Source of the DNA: Stenogyne calaminthoides
Lineage: Eukaryota; Streptophyta; Magnoliopsida; Lamiales; Lamiaceae
NCBI GenBank assembly: GCA_037126765.1
Contig: JBBCBC010000032.1
Span: 1,984,001-2,048,000 of the forward strand
Direction of reading: 5' to 3'
Length of the DNA stretch: 64,000 nucleotides
Program-made: the position numbers and the translations under genes
In this document: piece after piece, positions 49,799 to 61,740 of the stretch
How positions within the stretch are numbered: position 1 is the first letter of the stretch
Layout: the number at the start of each line of letters is the position of its first letter
The notes under the pieces: model-generated
What the model was told of the DNA's origin: nothing
The model's database searches: none
Seen by the model: only the letters and a program-made list of their open reading frames with translations

Positions 49799-50290
49799 CT
49801 AAAATATGAATCCGGGAGCAATTGGAGGATAGCATAAATGAAAATGTTGGTCTTTTAGCTCAAAGCCTAAATTATCAAGTTTTTCAATTAGGCCTATCAT
49901 CTTAAGCACATGAGGTAAAATCTTCTCTCCTTTAGCTAACCGCCATTTGAACAGATCTCTCATCACTTCATAAATCTCATAACGAGATTCAGAATCAAAG
50001 AGATCCTTCAGATGCTTGAGCACTAAGAAGGGACCTATTTTTCTCATGTTGCCTATGTACATCGGGAGTCATGCCGAGAAACATCACATACTGAGTCTGG
50101 GGAGCATCCTCTTAATGCTTCTTCTGAGGTGCTACGTCAAACGTGGCTGCCTCAGAGTACCAGCTTTAAGGGTAACTGGGATAGGCGTGTCCAACACGTA
50201 CTCAATCTTTTCTTGTCTAAGCACCAAACACATGTTACGGTGTCAGTCCAGAAAATTTGGCCTAGCCAATTTGTTTGTTTCCAAAACATA
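49799..50290 (-). pseudogene. Copia element B: gag (capsid part), broken
   Basis: A C-terminal piece at 49799-50062 (KHLKDLFDSESRYEIYEVMR, RLAKGEKILPHVLKMIGLIE) is typical of the plant copia gag domain. An N-terminal piece at about 50150-50290 reads ETNKLARPNFLD, then RNMCLVLRQEKIEYVLDTPI, in another frame. Stops and frame changes separate them at about 50063-50150. The start is not certain; the ETNKL segment usually lies within the first 30 residues. Confidence 0.8.
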
Positions 50291-51909
50291 TCTCAATAAC
50301 AGTTATACATTTCAACTAACCAAGAGAAATAAAATAAAATGGGAATTAAAACACATAATTCCTATGATCAATACTCAGCAAACAAAATAAACATGGTCTT
50401 TCTTTTGTGTTTATTTTGTCTCCATTATTTTCACATACTTAACGACCTCATCGGAAAAGTACGAATTTATATCTATTATAAATCATAATGGACTAGGACC
50501 CATATTACTACTATTATAATCCCAGCGAGGGCTGAATATCACAATAGCATAACTGGTAGGTCTCTAAACTAATTGCAAACTGCAACTCCTAGTTTGTCGA
50601 ACCTAGTTCGATTGATGTTCCTTACCCTTTGTCCCCGCAAGGGCGAGTTAAACAAAGTTAAGTTGGTTTACAACCATCAAGCGGCGACATTACATGTCCC
50701 TATAAAAGTTCCGTTAGATGTAGATCCGAGAAAAAGACGAGGGTCTTAAATACTCATTGGAACGAAATCTCCGGTTTTCTTTTAATTTTGATGGAAGACA
50801 TCTTATCAAATCAATGAGAAAACCATATTTTAGTGACGAACATTTTAAAGGTTGGGTATTAATTGCTTAATCGAGATCCAACATGTTAATCTACATCACA
50901 TTTGAGCAATTATTGGGCGCCGCCTACCCAAACATGATTTACACGGACTAACATTTATATGGGCGCCGTCTACCCAAATATTTAATACGGTCCGACAAGT
51001 ATTGGGCGCTACCTACCCAAACAATTATAATGCGGACGTAAAAGCGTTAACAGAATATAAAACACGTTAACCAAGTGAGAATTAATAACCCGTTTAATCA
51101 TTTAAACCATAATTTTAAAATCTAATTTTAAAATCAAGTTTTAATAATTAAATTCATTATTAATATTTTGACCTTTAATTAATCCAATTAATTAAGTCCA
51201 TCATTAGTCCAACTAATACATTTTATTGAGATTTAATAATTCTTTTAAAACAAATTTTAAAATCCGATTTTAAATTAAATTTTAAAAGTTATTAAACTTC
51301 AATAATTAATCCAATTAATTATACCATTAAGGTCCAACCTTTAATCTAATTATAAATTAATACTTTATTCATTCTAAAATCAGATTTTATTAGTCAAGGG
51401 CTCATGTGTAATTTCAAAATTGCACGGAAGGGCTTGTCCAAAATCTAATTTCGCACAACCCTTCCCCTCATCATTGCCCGATTTCCAAAACCATCTTTCA
51501 ATCGGGACAATCAGCACAAACCACAATTAACCAAATAACTTTGAAGAACATGATTAAACTCAAGCGGTTATACTATCAATCGAAAATCATAGGCAACAAT
51601 ATGCACAATCCAATAAAATCGAACAGATACAGTTCATCAGTGTGATGACTGCGCGCGAGTCACCGCCGCCGCTAGGCGTGTGCGGGCGACTCGCCATCGC
51701 AAACGAGACATAGGGGCGCGCGCGGAGCCGCGAACCTTCGACAAGTATTGAATCGGTATGAGGCGACACGAACCGGCGGCGCATCATCACAAATCAGGTC
51801 AAAACATGGCGCACCGCCTCGAATCTTAACAGAACCGAAGGGCGCCGCCTGAATCGCGGCGAATTTGCAATGCTCCGCCATGGTATCGAGTCTAATCTGC
51901 AACGCGCAT
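50291..51909 (-). other. Untranslated leader of element B, cut by element C
   Basis: This 1.6-kb stretch lies upstream of gag on the - strand. It is A/T-rich in the middle (51080-51400) and GC-rich at its right end (51650-51905). A three-copy motif lies at 50912-51030 (separate entry). A 76-codon frame at 51672-51902 has no domain motif. The PBS and 5' LTR of B are not present, so the leader is cut at 51909. Length and position are the only basis for calling it leader; part could be another relic. Confidence 0.5.
50912..51030 (-). repeat. Three-copy TGGGCGCC repeat in the leader of B
   Basis: TTGGGCGCCGCCTACCCAAA, then ATGGGCGCCGTCTACCCAAA, then TTGGGCGCTACCTACCCAAA occur at intervals of about 43-45 bp. 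TTGGG at one end and CCCAA at the other make each block a potential small hairpin. A structural RNA role (packaging or dimer contact) is possible but unproven. Confidence 0.65.
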
Positions 51910-53459
51910 TGTTGGGAAATTTAGAGTTTTGATGAAAGTTTTAAAACACATGTAATAGGACCAGTCAGACCTGTTAGCTGACTGATGTTTATATTACCGT
52001 TTATAGAATACCAGTTGATAACTATTGTATAGAACAACTGATGTAATAGATAGGTCACATATTGAGGGGGAACCTCAATATGTATAGGTCAGATCTGAAG
52101 ATATGAAGAACAGCTGATATCCGACAGGCTAGAAGGCAAGAGAAGATCAGAAGATCAGATCGATCTGATCAAGTCAGATATCTCAGCTGAAGTCATGAAG
52201 CTCAAACTCAGAAGACTTGAAGATCAGACCAGAAGACCTACATCAGTCGAGTCTGCTAGTTGAAGCTAAGACAACTGGCACCAGAAGACTCCATCAGGTA
52301 GACTGATCAGCTTTGATCTGATCAGGTCAGCTCACCAGGTGAAAACTGATGTTTCACCAAATCATACGTCTATGATCTGAACAAGAAGAATGTCAACCTT
52401 AGTTGGAAGAACAACACTGAAAAGTGCGTCTGTTAACCAATAAGAACGAGACACGTATGATCGGAGCCGGCAATTACGGGATTTGGTGCTGCTCTCTCTA
52501 ACGGCTATAAAAGACACTATTCACACTTTCGGCCATGCCGTTCCTGAAGCACGTCACATCAATCCTGCAAGTCTACCAAATATAGCCTGAAATTCAAATT
52601 GCTCTCCAACGGCTCTTTGATTTCGAGGTCTATAAATATGGGATCACACTTCAGAGTGATGTAACGGAAACACTGAAACAATCAAGAAGCTCAAGCTATA
52701 ATCAGATTTCCGCACGAAGAACACGAACTTGAAGATTAATTTTTTAAGTGTTCATCCCATAAGTTCTTAGCACATAAATCTTTTCATCTAGCTGATAGGC
52801 TACTTAAACACTAGAAAAGATTTCATAGTTGGAACCAAAACAATCTTATCCAAACCCAAAGTTAGGTTAAGTTGTTTAGCAAGATTTCAGACTAGGGTTT
52901 CTAGTCTGATTTATGGGATCGGTTGAGTGAGAACTCTTTAAATATCTGTTTGTGTACTGTGTTTGACTAACACAAAAATCTAAGTCCAGTTGGTTTAGTT
53001 GGTGCCCCTTGTGATAGGGAAGAGTGGACGTAGGACTGGTTTGTCAGAACCACTATAAATCTTGTGTGCCTTTACCGGCTTTGATTAACTGCTTACACAA
53101 TCGCACACAACTATTAAAACTGCATATATATTCTAAGTTAAGATCGGTTTGCACCAAGCTTCTGATTTGATCAAGTTTGACACTTTAGTCAACTGGTTAA
53201 AAGACTGACTTTGGAATCTAATTTATTAAAACTGGTTTTTCACACGGGTAAAACTTAGCTTCCGCACAAATCAGTTAAACTGATAGATACCGAATCGATC
53301 CGCTTTTCAGAAATCAAGAAGTTAGATATCGATCCAAATCAATCACTTACACTGATCAAAGTTAATCGCCATCACACCCCGATCCATTAAAAAAGTTTTC
53401 GTAAGTCTATTCACCCCCCCTCTAGACTTCGCCCTCACAAAACCCGTTCGGGACCTACA
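51910..53459 (+). mobile_element. 5' LTR of copia element C
   Basis: The LTR starts TGTTGGGAAATTTAGAG and ends GGGACCTACA, two bases before the PBS; length 1550 bp. Sequence rich in GATCAG/CTGATC words (52080-52380) is characteristic. CTG is frequent here, unlike in much of the coding part. A run of C (53412-53420) followed by TCTAGAC precedes the LTR end. The 3' copy lies outside the window, so the ends rest on TG...CA and the PBS. Confidence 0.85.
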
Positions 53460-53461
53460 AG

Positions 53462-53473
53462 TGGTATCAGAGC
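53462..53473 (+). other. Primer-binding site of element C
   Basis: TGGTATCAGAGC is the standard plant copia site, complementary to the 3' end of initiator methionine tRNA. It lies two bases after the LTR. Confidence 0.95.
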
Positions 53474-53595
53474 AGTGGTTCTACAGACCACTGGCTTTGT
53501 GTATCATCGATTCTTGAGGAAGAATTTTTGTGGTCAATTGAACAGATCTTGAAAAACCATTTTAAAACTCATTAGTTTTTCCAAAATCACTCAGC

Positions 53596-55608
53596 ATGGA
53601 TAATACCTCTGGTATGTATCATGATTTGCCGAAGTTCTCAATTGATGAGTATGCAGATTGGGCCATTTATATGTGCAACCATCTATGTTCGATTAGTGGC
53701 AGAATGATGGAAGTCATTGAAAGAGGACCCATCATCATATATTACGACAACCCTGCGGTTGGAGGAGATCCAGATTTTGCCCCGGAGTCTTTGTGCGAAA
53801 AAAGCCCAAATTGATGGATGCAGAGGAAAAAAGTTGTATACTCTAGATACAATCGCCAGCATATTATCATGAAGACGATGGATAAAGTCACCAAGGAGAA
53901 GATCAAATATCTCAAAATCAAGCGAAAGCAATGCGGGATACTCTAAATTTGAGATATGCGAAGGAAATGATCAGATCAAAGACAAATAGTCTACAAGTTT
54001 AACCGGTAAAGTTCGAAAATCAAGATGCCGCCCAACGAGACCATCAACGAAGCTAGATGGAAGGATTACTATGTCAGTGAATAAGCTCCGAGAACTTGGT
54101 AGAGAGATGTCGACAAAGATATCAACTACAAGATTTTAAGATCTCTCACCAAGAAATGGGACATGAAAGTCACGGAATCAAGGATTGCCAAGACATTTCA
54201 AGGATGAAACCAAGTAGCTTGTTCCTAAGCCTTAAAAGCTCACGAAGTTCGATGAATCGAAAGAGGACAAGCAGATGAAGACGACGAGGCGCTCCGAAGC
54301 CTCAACGCCTAAATCGGCCAAGGCGAAAGAAACCAAAGAAAGCAGATCAAGACCGTTGAACCCGTTGGAAATATAATAAGTCAAAGCGTAATGAGACGCT
54401 CGCTACCGCGAAGCTTGAAAAATCAAATATTCAACTTGGTAAGTATCAAGATTCTATAAAGATTATCAACATAGCCGAGGAAGAGATAGGAGATCAGCAA
54501 TGTATCTCCGGAGAAGAAACTCATCCGATGATCAAGAGATCACAGAGATGAAAAGAAAAGAGATAATCTGATCGATGAGAGAAGAGATAACGATTCGATG
54601 TATGAGTTCGACACATTATCGAAAGGGAAGTCACCGATAGATCCTACAGGCACGGAAGTGACTCACCCGGAAGGAAAGGTTCTGTGGAATCAAGGAGGTG
54701 CTTCAACCGAGAAGCCAGTCACTACAAAATAAGCACGCGCCTGCACTGACGCCAAAAGAAAGTGGAAGAAAAGAGGAACGTAAGAGAGCAACGTTATAGG
54801 GGACGAAGCCATGGTCAGCCGACATTATCGGAATTGATGATTCCTATCCGCCTCTCGAGGATTCTCGGATATTCCTCTCAGAGAAGATTTTTGTCCGATA
54901 AGCAAATTGCTGACTTCTATGAGAATGAAGATCTAATATTCTCTTCGTATGACGATGAGATCTCGCCGATGGCCAAGGAGGACCAATCGAGGTAACCTCC
55001 AAACCTTCGCTTTTGTCTCGCTTTCACACCGCTATTATTAGCACACCCGGCCGAGATTGACCGCAGCTCTACTCGAGCAATTGCTTGATGATCTCTCCAA
55101 TGCAAAGGGACACTTATGCTATGGTGGAAGTTTGAGAATGACAAGCTAAGGATCGAAATAATCACCTTGTTAAAGAGAACGATCTCAAAAAGCTACCGAA
55201 TCGAATTCATAAAACCGCCGTATTTCGTAACCGAGAACTTAACATTCCGAAAGTTAAATCTTCGATCGAGAAGCAGATCAAAGATCGCCTAGCAATCAAC
55301 AAACAACAAGTTCGATGACTTCAAAATCCTTCAAGCTAAATTTGATGAGCTATTCCGACTACATGAGAGTCTAAAAATCTTCCGAGGATAATTTATGCAA
55401 GAAAAATAGAGGTTTTCACAAAGTCATCTAAAACCGCTCAAGATATGAACACCTATTTTCAACAACGACAACAAGAAGGTACTTGGGTATGAGAACCCTT
55501 CCACATCCTCAAAAGCCCCGCTTTGATTCACTTCAAAAAAGGTGTAATCAAACGAAGTTTCGACAAAGATACACTAAAAGCCAAACTTGTATCTAATAAG
55601 GAAAAAAA
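53596..55608 (+). pseudogene. Copia element C: gag, heavily broken
   Basis: Gag starts with ATG at 53596 and reads 72 residues (LPKFSIDEYADWAIYMCNHL, then GRMMEVIERGPIII), matching the N-terminal capsid part of SIRE-like gag. The frame is lost after an A6 run at about 53799-53804. The next 1.8 kb keeps a Lys/Glu-rich character but shows no frame longer than about 80 codons. No intact zinc knuckle could be read. CTG is absent over 54001-54540 and again over 55021-55608, and broken frames coincide with these tracts. Confidence 0.7.
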
Positions 55609-56290
55609 CCTGCTGAGAGGTAAGGCAGTGCCTAATCGTAAAGGGAACAAAATGGACCCCAATCGGTAAAAAGCATCAGCCGAGGAATCAACAGAAGAAC
55701 CCAGTTCTTCTGAAGAAACCTCAACCTGATCAACAGATTAGGTACCAGAAAAGACAACCTGTAAAAGGGAAGTCTAATCTGAGACCCAATCAAGGTCAGC
55801 TGCCGAATAAGCAAGCTATAGGTAAACTGCAAAAACCACCCATGCCAAAAAGATATGAATCTTTTGATGGTAGCAAATGTACCTACCCCTATAAATCGAA
55901 ACCCGTGGTTGTCGCGACTAACCACAATCGATGAAAAGAAGACAAACAGAAAAGATAAATCCCAAGCCTTCTAAATCACCCAAGGTTCGTACTAATAATC
56001 ATACTAATCAGAAAGCATATAAAGAGACGTATGATTATGTTGATAGGTATGAGAGACAAATCAGGCCTTCTGATCTAACTGATCTCAATAGAAGTGCCCT
56101 GTTTATATGGATCCCCAAAACCAATCCTAACCCCTCAGACCCAATCCAAAAGGGGGTACCTAAAGCCCGATTTGGCTCGCAGTTCGCGGGTCCGCCAACA
56201 AATGAGGTGTGCAAGCAACTATCCGGGTACATCGATAGTGGATGCTCAAGGCACATGATCGAAGCAAACACCTCCTCACTCTTTACATAG
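55609..56290 (+). pseudogene. Copia element C: gag-pol linker and protease
   Basis: A Gln/Lys/Pro-rich linker (55660-55860) leads into a 119-residue frame at 55931-56290. That frame carries KARFGSQFAG and the aspartic protease motif YIDSGCSRHM with DSG at 56234-56242. The frame ends at 56290 shortly after the active site, so the protease is truncated. CTG is common through 55609-56100, and this is one of the few places where the frame holds. Confidence 0.82.
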
Positions 56291-57480
56291 AATGAAAAGG
56301 CCAAGGCGTACTCTTTCGGTGATGATAACTTTGGTTATACCAAAGGATTCTAACCTTAGAGAATGATGATGTACAAGTAACCGAGTCTCAGATGTCGAAG
56401 GTCTAAAGCACAACCTATTATCGGTTTCACAATTTCGGATAACGATTCAAGAATTGAGTTCTCGATCGATCAATGCACTATCAAAATCGAGCCACTCAAC
56501 ATTTTTGCTAACCGTTCAAGGAAAGGGGACGATCTACATACCGATTGGAACAGCTTGCCCAAGAAATGCATGCCGATTGTTAAGAGTTCCAAAAATAGCG
56601 CTGGCTCGCACAAAAGAATGAGCCATCCGAACTTTAAAACTCTTAATAAGATAGCAAGGATGTCTTTAGTGGAAGGACTTCCGAATGAAGTATTTTCAAA
56701 GGATCGGACATGTGCCGCATGTCGGGAAGGAAAACAGTCAAAGCTTCATTCAAGGGAATTCTCGGATCGCATCCAAAGCAGAGTATTGCAAAACACCGCT
56801 TATATGGATCTATTTGGACCAATTACACCAATCGGTCTCGGCCGACGAAATATACTCGTAATCGTGGATGACTATTCCAAGTTTACTCGGTTATATTCTT
56901 ACATAAGAAGAATGAGACGACAAACGAAGATACCCGAGTCGCTAAAGAGATTACAAAATGAGAAGGGTGTCGATTGTAGTAAAAATCGATCGATAAAGGT
57001 ACGAAATTCTCGAACTCTTTTATTACTAATTTTTGCTCTAAGTTTGGTATACAAAGATGAGACATCACCGCAAGAACGCCACTACGTAATGGAGTAAATA
57101 ACGGAGAAACAGAACTCTCAAAGAAGTTCGCCGACGATGTTAGTTTAACATGCAATACCAAGCCGCTTCTCGCGTGTTTATCAACACCGCATGTCATACT
57201 CGTAATGATGTCTTCCGACTAAGGCTCACTACAAAACACCCTATGAACTGCGGGAAGGGCGTAAAAACCTCGTGTTTTTACTTCCATGTTTTTGGGTGTA
57301 AGTATTTCATACACAACAATGGGAAGAGTCAGTTGAAGACTTTTGAGGCCAAGTCGATGAGGGTATATTCTTAGATATTCCTCATCTAGCAAGGCTTTCG
57401 AGTTTACAAATGCATTTAACCCTAGTTGTGGAAGAAACACCCCATGTAGTCTTTTGATGAAGCATCTTCCGAACAAGAGA
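56291..57480 (+). pseudogene. Copia element C: GAG-pre-integrase and integrase, broken
   Basis: A 180-residue frame at 56555-57097 holds the HHCC zinc-binding part (KRMSHPNFKTLNKIARMSL, then TCAACREGKQSKLH) and the core Asp motifs MDLFGPI and VDDYSKFTRLY. Past about 56930 it drifts out of frame. YFHVFGCKYFIHNNGKSQLK and KTFEAKSMRVYS at 57270-57372 are the conserved end of the domain. The catalytic Glu could not be placed. Not functional. Confidence 0.85.
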
Positions 57481-58079
57481 AATCACCGTAACAAGATGTA
57501 CCGATCAACTCAGACTGATGCTCGTAAAATGGATCAATTAACGATCAAAGAAAAAGGATCGTAAATCATAATCAGATACATTCCGATCTAGTGATTCGCC
57601 AGATCAATCGATCCTAAGGTATGAAAAAATTGTCGATGAAGAAGCCGGTACAACCGAGATAAGATCAACCGAACCATCCGGGTTCGGGGAACACCCGGTT
57701 CCCACTTAACGTACATCAAGATATGATGAGTCCAACATCACCGAGACATGTTCTTATCAAGTGGATCATAACCGCACCACTCCCAATCGCTAGTAATGAA
57801 CCTTTATCGAAAATGGATGATGTTCTCCAAACCGGCAAATCGTAATCAGAAGAACCTCGGATAACCACCATCCAACCGATCGACATTCGGAGACCCATCC
57901 GACAGAGTTAAAACTAGACATCGATTGGTGAAAGTGTCATGTATTGTCATGTTATCCGCCTATGAAGGAACCAACAACAAGAGAGGAAGCTCTACAAGAC
58001 GCAAGGTGGATTCTAACCATGCAGGAGGAGCCGAAATAGTTCGAGAGAAATCAAGTTTGGGAACCGGTGGATGTATTAA
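57481..58079 (+). pseudogene. Copia element C: integrase-RT linker, unreadable
   Basis: This 0.6-kb stretch lies between integrase and RT. It has no frame with recognisable motifs, is rich in ATCG and CCG words, and CTG is absent over 57541-58080. In related elements it encodes a variable linker. The call rests on position. Confidence 0.5.
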
Positions 58080-58718
58080 ACTCATCAAGATGTAATTGGC
58101 ACGGTGGGTATTCAAGAACAAGAGAGATGAGAAAAATGTCATAACCGAAATAAGGCAAGACTTGTTGCTAAGGGGTATTCACAATCGGAAGGAATTGATT
58201 ATGATGAGACCTTTGCACCGGGCCGCCGCCTTAGAAGCCATTCGGGTCAAGCTTTCGCATATGCTTCCCACAGAGGGTTCATCGTGGTATCGATGGACGA
58301 AAGAGTGCATTCTTAAATGGGGTACTAGCAGAGGAAGTTTATGTCAACAACCTCCGTGCTTCAAAAAGAGCAAACCAAGTGTACCATTTAAGAAAAGCTC
58401 TTTATGGTTCAAACAAGCTCCTCGAGCTTGGTATGATACACTCTCTCGCCTTGATAGACAAAGGTTCACTAAAGGAAATGAAAGAGATGTAACCTTATTC
58501 GTAATAGAAGATGGAGAAGATATTCGATGGTTCAGATCTACGTGGACGACATCATCTTCTGATCTCCCAACAAGAGTCTATGTGAAAGATTCAAAAACCC
58601 GATGCAAGGGAAGTTCGAGATGTCCATGATGGGGCAGATGAGTTACTTTCTGGGTCTACAAGTGAAACAAAGTACATAAGGGATATTCATCTGCCAAGAA
58701 AAGTACACTAGGAATTTA
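58080..58718 (+). pseudogene. Copia element C: reverse transcriptase, broken
   Basis: ARWVFKNKRDEKNV opens the domain (58096). GIHNRKELIMMRP and KQAPRAWYDTLSRLD follow with errors in between. TACGTGGACGAC at 58539-58550 encodes an intact YVDD core but in a different frame from its surroundings. The MDVK part around 58290-58330 is shifted. At least four frame changes are needed to follow the domain. Inactive. Confidence 0.85.
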
Positions 58719-59532
58719 TTGGCTAAGTTTGGAGTTCAAAACTATAAGGAAGCCAGAATTCCTATGATAACTGGATTCAAGATGGATCCGATGAGGATGG
58801 TCGAAAAACCAATCGAAAAGAATATAGGGCTCTCATTGATCTCTACTATACCGATCGCCAAAGCAGACCGGATATCACTTTTTTGCAAAGGGGTGTATGT
58901 GCGATTTCGTGCAAATCCAATGCAAAGCCACCTAGAAGCAAATAAGCGGATTCTTAAGTATCCGGCGGAACAAAGAAACCTTGGTTTATTTTACCCATCA
59001 GATGATAATCTAGAGCTTAGTGGGTATTCTGATTCTGATATGGAGGTTGCAAGATTGACAGAAAATCAACCTCAGGAACATGTCAATTTTTAGGAAGTAA
59101 ACTGATCTCGTGGTTTTCAAAGAAGGACATCGGGCCATACATCTACTATCAAGCGAATATATGGGCAGCAGGAAGTCGTTGTTCCTAACCCGGCCGCTTA
59201 GTCGAAATGAGGATTATAACATTGTAGCTAAGAATGTACCTATATTCTGTGACAGTAATAGTGCTATTGCAATCACTCAGAATCCTGTTCTACATACAAG
59301 ATGCAAGCATGTGGATGTCAGACACCATTTTATAAGAGATCATGTTGAAAAGAAGAATATCAGAATGGAAAAGATTCATACTGATATACAGAAAGTTGAC
59401 ATTCTAACCAAGCCACTAGCTGAGATCAGATTCAGAGAATTATGCAATGAGCTAGGGCTTCTGGATCTTGGAGAAAAAGCACCTAAAATGCTTGATGGAC
59501 TGTTCTCCAGAACCAGCTGGTTAAGAGACTAA
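58719..59532 (+). pseudogene. Copia element C: RNase H and end of pol
   Basis: Two frames: 58719-59093 covers the RT connection and first RNase H part (SGYSDSDMEVARL), and 59110-59532 covers the rest (PIFCDSNSAIAITQN, HTRCKHVDVRHHFIRDHVE, KVDILTKPLAEIRFRELCNE). A small frame change lies near 59094-59110. The last 300 bases are nearly intact and end with a TAA-type stop at 59530-59532. This is the best preserved part of element C. Confidence 0.9.
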
Positions 59533-61740
59533 CCAGGTTAAGAGAAATTAGTTGAGTTTGGTATCTCAACTGATCAGAAGACCAGTCAAGGAACTGATAT
59601 GAGAAAGCGATCAGATTTACAGATTATCAGATTAAAGGAACTAATCAGATTAAAGGAACTGATCAGATTAAAGGATTATCTGATTAAGTTAGTTTGGTTA
59701 TTTCACACTTTGTAAGTCGATTAAGCTGATTATTCAACAAGCAAGATTCACAAGATTAAAGCTTATATCGCATAAGAAAACAGGAAATTTACACAACAAT
59801 GAAATAATAGAAATTTTCATTGATAAAGACCCGAAGGTAAGATTTACATTACAAGTTACAAGTACAAAAGGACCCGGAGGTCAGTACATAAACCCTAAAC
59901 CCTAAACCAAAAACCCTAGTCTAACCCTAGAAGGGGGGGAGAGAGAGAGATTTTAAATCTGATGCTCCCATTTTCCCCCACTTAACAGGGGTGAGAAAGG
60001 TTTTGAAATAATCCTAAAGCCACTCAGCAGGCTAAAAATCAATGGAGCGAGAGCGGCCTTGATAGGGATTTTCTAAGCCGTGAGCCCTTAGACCAAAGTC
60101 AATGGGCTCTCCAAATGTTAAATGGAGCACATGTGCCAAGAAAGAGGTTCAAAGACCTTATGGGCACATGTGTCGATGAAAAATTGAGTTGATATACTAA
60201 GATCACCGTTGTCCCGATCAAGACCGTGATATCAAACTCATGTTTTATATCGACCGAGTCTGTTGATGCTAGTTTCATTATCTCGATAGACACACAAGGT
60301 GCATACGGTTAGGAGAAGTGTCTTCTTCTCTATTCGCGACAAAGATCCGGCCGCCTTTGGTGGTAGAGAAGCTTGACAACAATTGTATGTGCAATCTTTG
60401 ATGACGAATTTAAAACAAAGGATAGGGGACACACAGGTTGATTTGAGAAGTCAAATCATTGAAAAGGGGATAAAGGTGTTTGCCGAAAAGTTTCAATTTT
60501 AAATAAGGGTTCACCGAATGCATGATTGTCCAAAGAAGATAAGTATGGTGAATGGGTTATGTTGTGTAAAACATTGGTCCAATTTATAGAGGCCAAGCAA
60601 GGGTGCAATGCAACTGATTTCTCAAAGCCTCTTAGAGAAATTAGTACAATTTAGGACAAATGTAGGAATCACGCGATCGATAGTTGAAAATGTACTATGA
60701 TTTGACATTATGAAGAATCCGCACTACTATTACACATGTCAAATCGTGACAACTTAGGAATCGAGACTACTATTCAATTCTTCAAGAACTAAGTTTTGGC
60801 GGTAACACTTATCCCAAGAATTGGCTTGGTCCGAGTAGAATCGATTAGGTCAATCAAATCGATTAGTTAAGAGATCGACGATGAGGAAGATCACTTGAGC
60901 TTGATACCTCAACAAATCGATATATATCACCAACAAGAAATCGTAAATAATAAATTGAAGGGGAACTTCAACCCATCAAGGGGATCGAAAAGGAAAATCG
61001 ATTTAAAGTGAAGCGGATCATTGAAAAGAACAATTGGGGAAATTTTAAGGATTAGGCGTAAAAACTAAGATCAACAATTGAATCAACAATTACAAGTGGT
61101 ATTGACCGACATAACATCGCTTAACCGACACGATTTTTCGCTTCCTTGTTTATTGCTTACCTATTTGATTTTATCTCGATATTATTTGCCTTATCAGACT
61201 CATTACCTTTGTGACGATTTCAAAAACATTTAATGCGGACGGGGTATTTGTATTAATTGCTACAAAATGTGCTTTTAAATCCAAAAGGTATTCAGACGTC
61301 TTTTCCTGACCACACGATCAAAACCGCTTAATCTGGATCGTTTAACCTTTTCAAACGGTTGATCTTCTAATCTCGTTTTTCCTCCTTCTCTTTATAAGTT
61401 TCATCAAAACCCTACCAGAGTTTTCTTATTCTCAAAACTTGCGATTTATTCTCTGAAAACTCAAAATTACCCTTCTGTGATTCAAAGTGCTTTCTTGCGA
61501 TTCAAATTTATCTTCCGAAAAACTGAATCTGGTAATTTCTGGTTATTTGATGATTTTCTTTTTCAAAATCCTTTGATCATATAGATTATGTCTATATATG
61601 TTATCCTGCGTTATGCCTTATCTTTTCTTGATATCCGTATGTGTTTATCGATTACTAGGCCTGTGAATAGGTCTGATAATCTATACATGATATCTTTATG
61701 TATATGCACAATTTTAATCGAGTCTATCTTGTTGTAGATG
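59533..61740 (+). other. Non-coding region after pol in element C
   Basis: This 2.2-kb stretch has no motif-bearing frame. It holds GATCAGATTAAAGGA-type short repeats at 59610-59690, a telomere-like ACCCTAAACCCTAAACC at 59891-59907 followed by AAGGGGGGGAGAGAGAGAG (about 59930-59950), and CTG-poor tracts from about 60240 onward. The last part (61380-61540) looks like a 5' untranslated leader (CTTTATAAGTTTCATCAAAACCC) before the next frame. Confidence 0.5.

Larger units (their letters stand above)
44780..51909 (-). mobile_element. Copia element B (same family as A), interrupted by element C
   Basis: From right to left on the - strand: leader, gag, protease, integrase, RT, RNase H, PPT and 3' LTR. 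It inserted into the Tnt1-like pol at 44779/44780 with flank GGTCA. Its 5' LTR is missing from the window because element C inserted into the leader at 51909/51910. Frames are broken in every domain. The family is copia, and the pol motifs are near-identical to element A, including the altered YVND. Confidence 0.85.

Noticed and set aside
55632..55925. Minus-strand 97-codon frame
   Set aside because: Shadow of the plus-strand gag-pol linker of element C.
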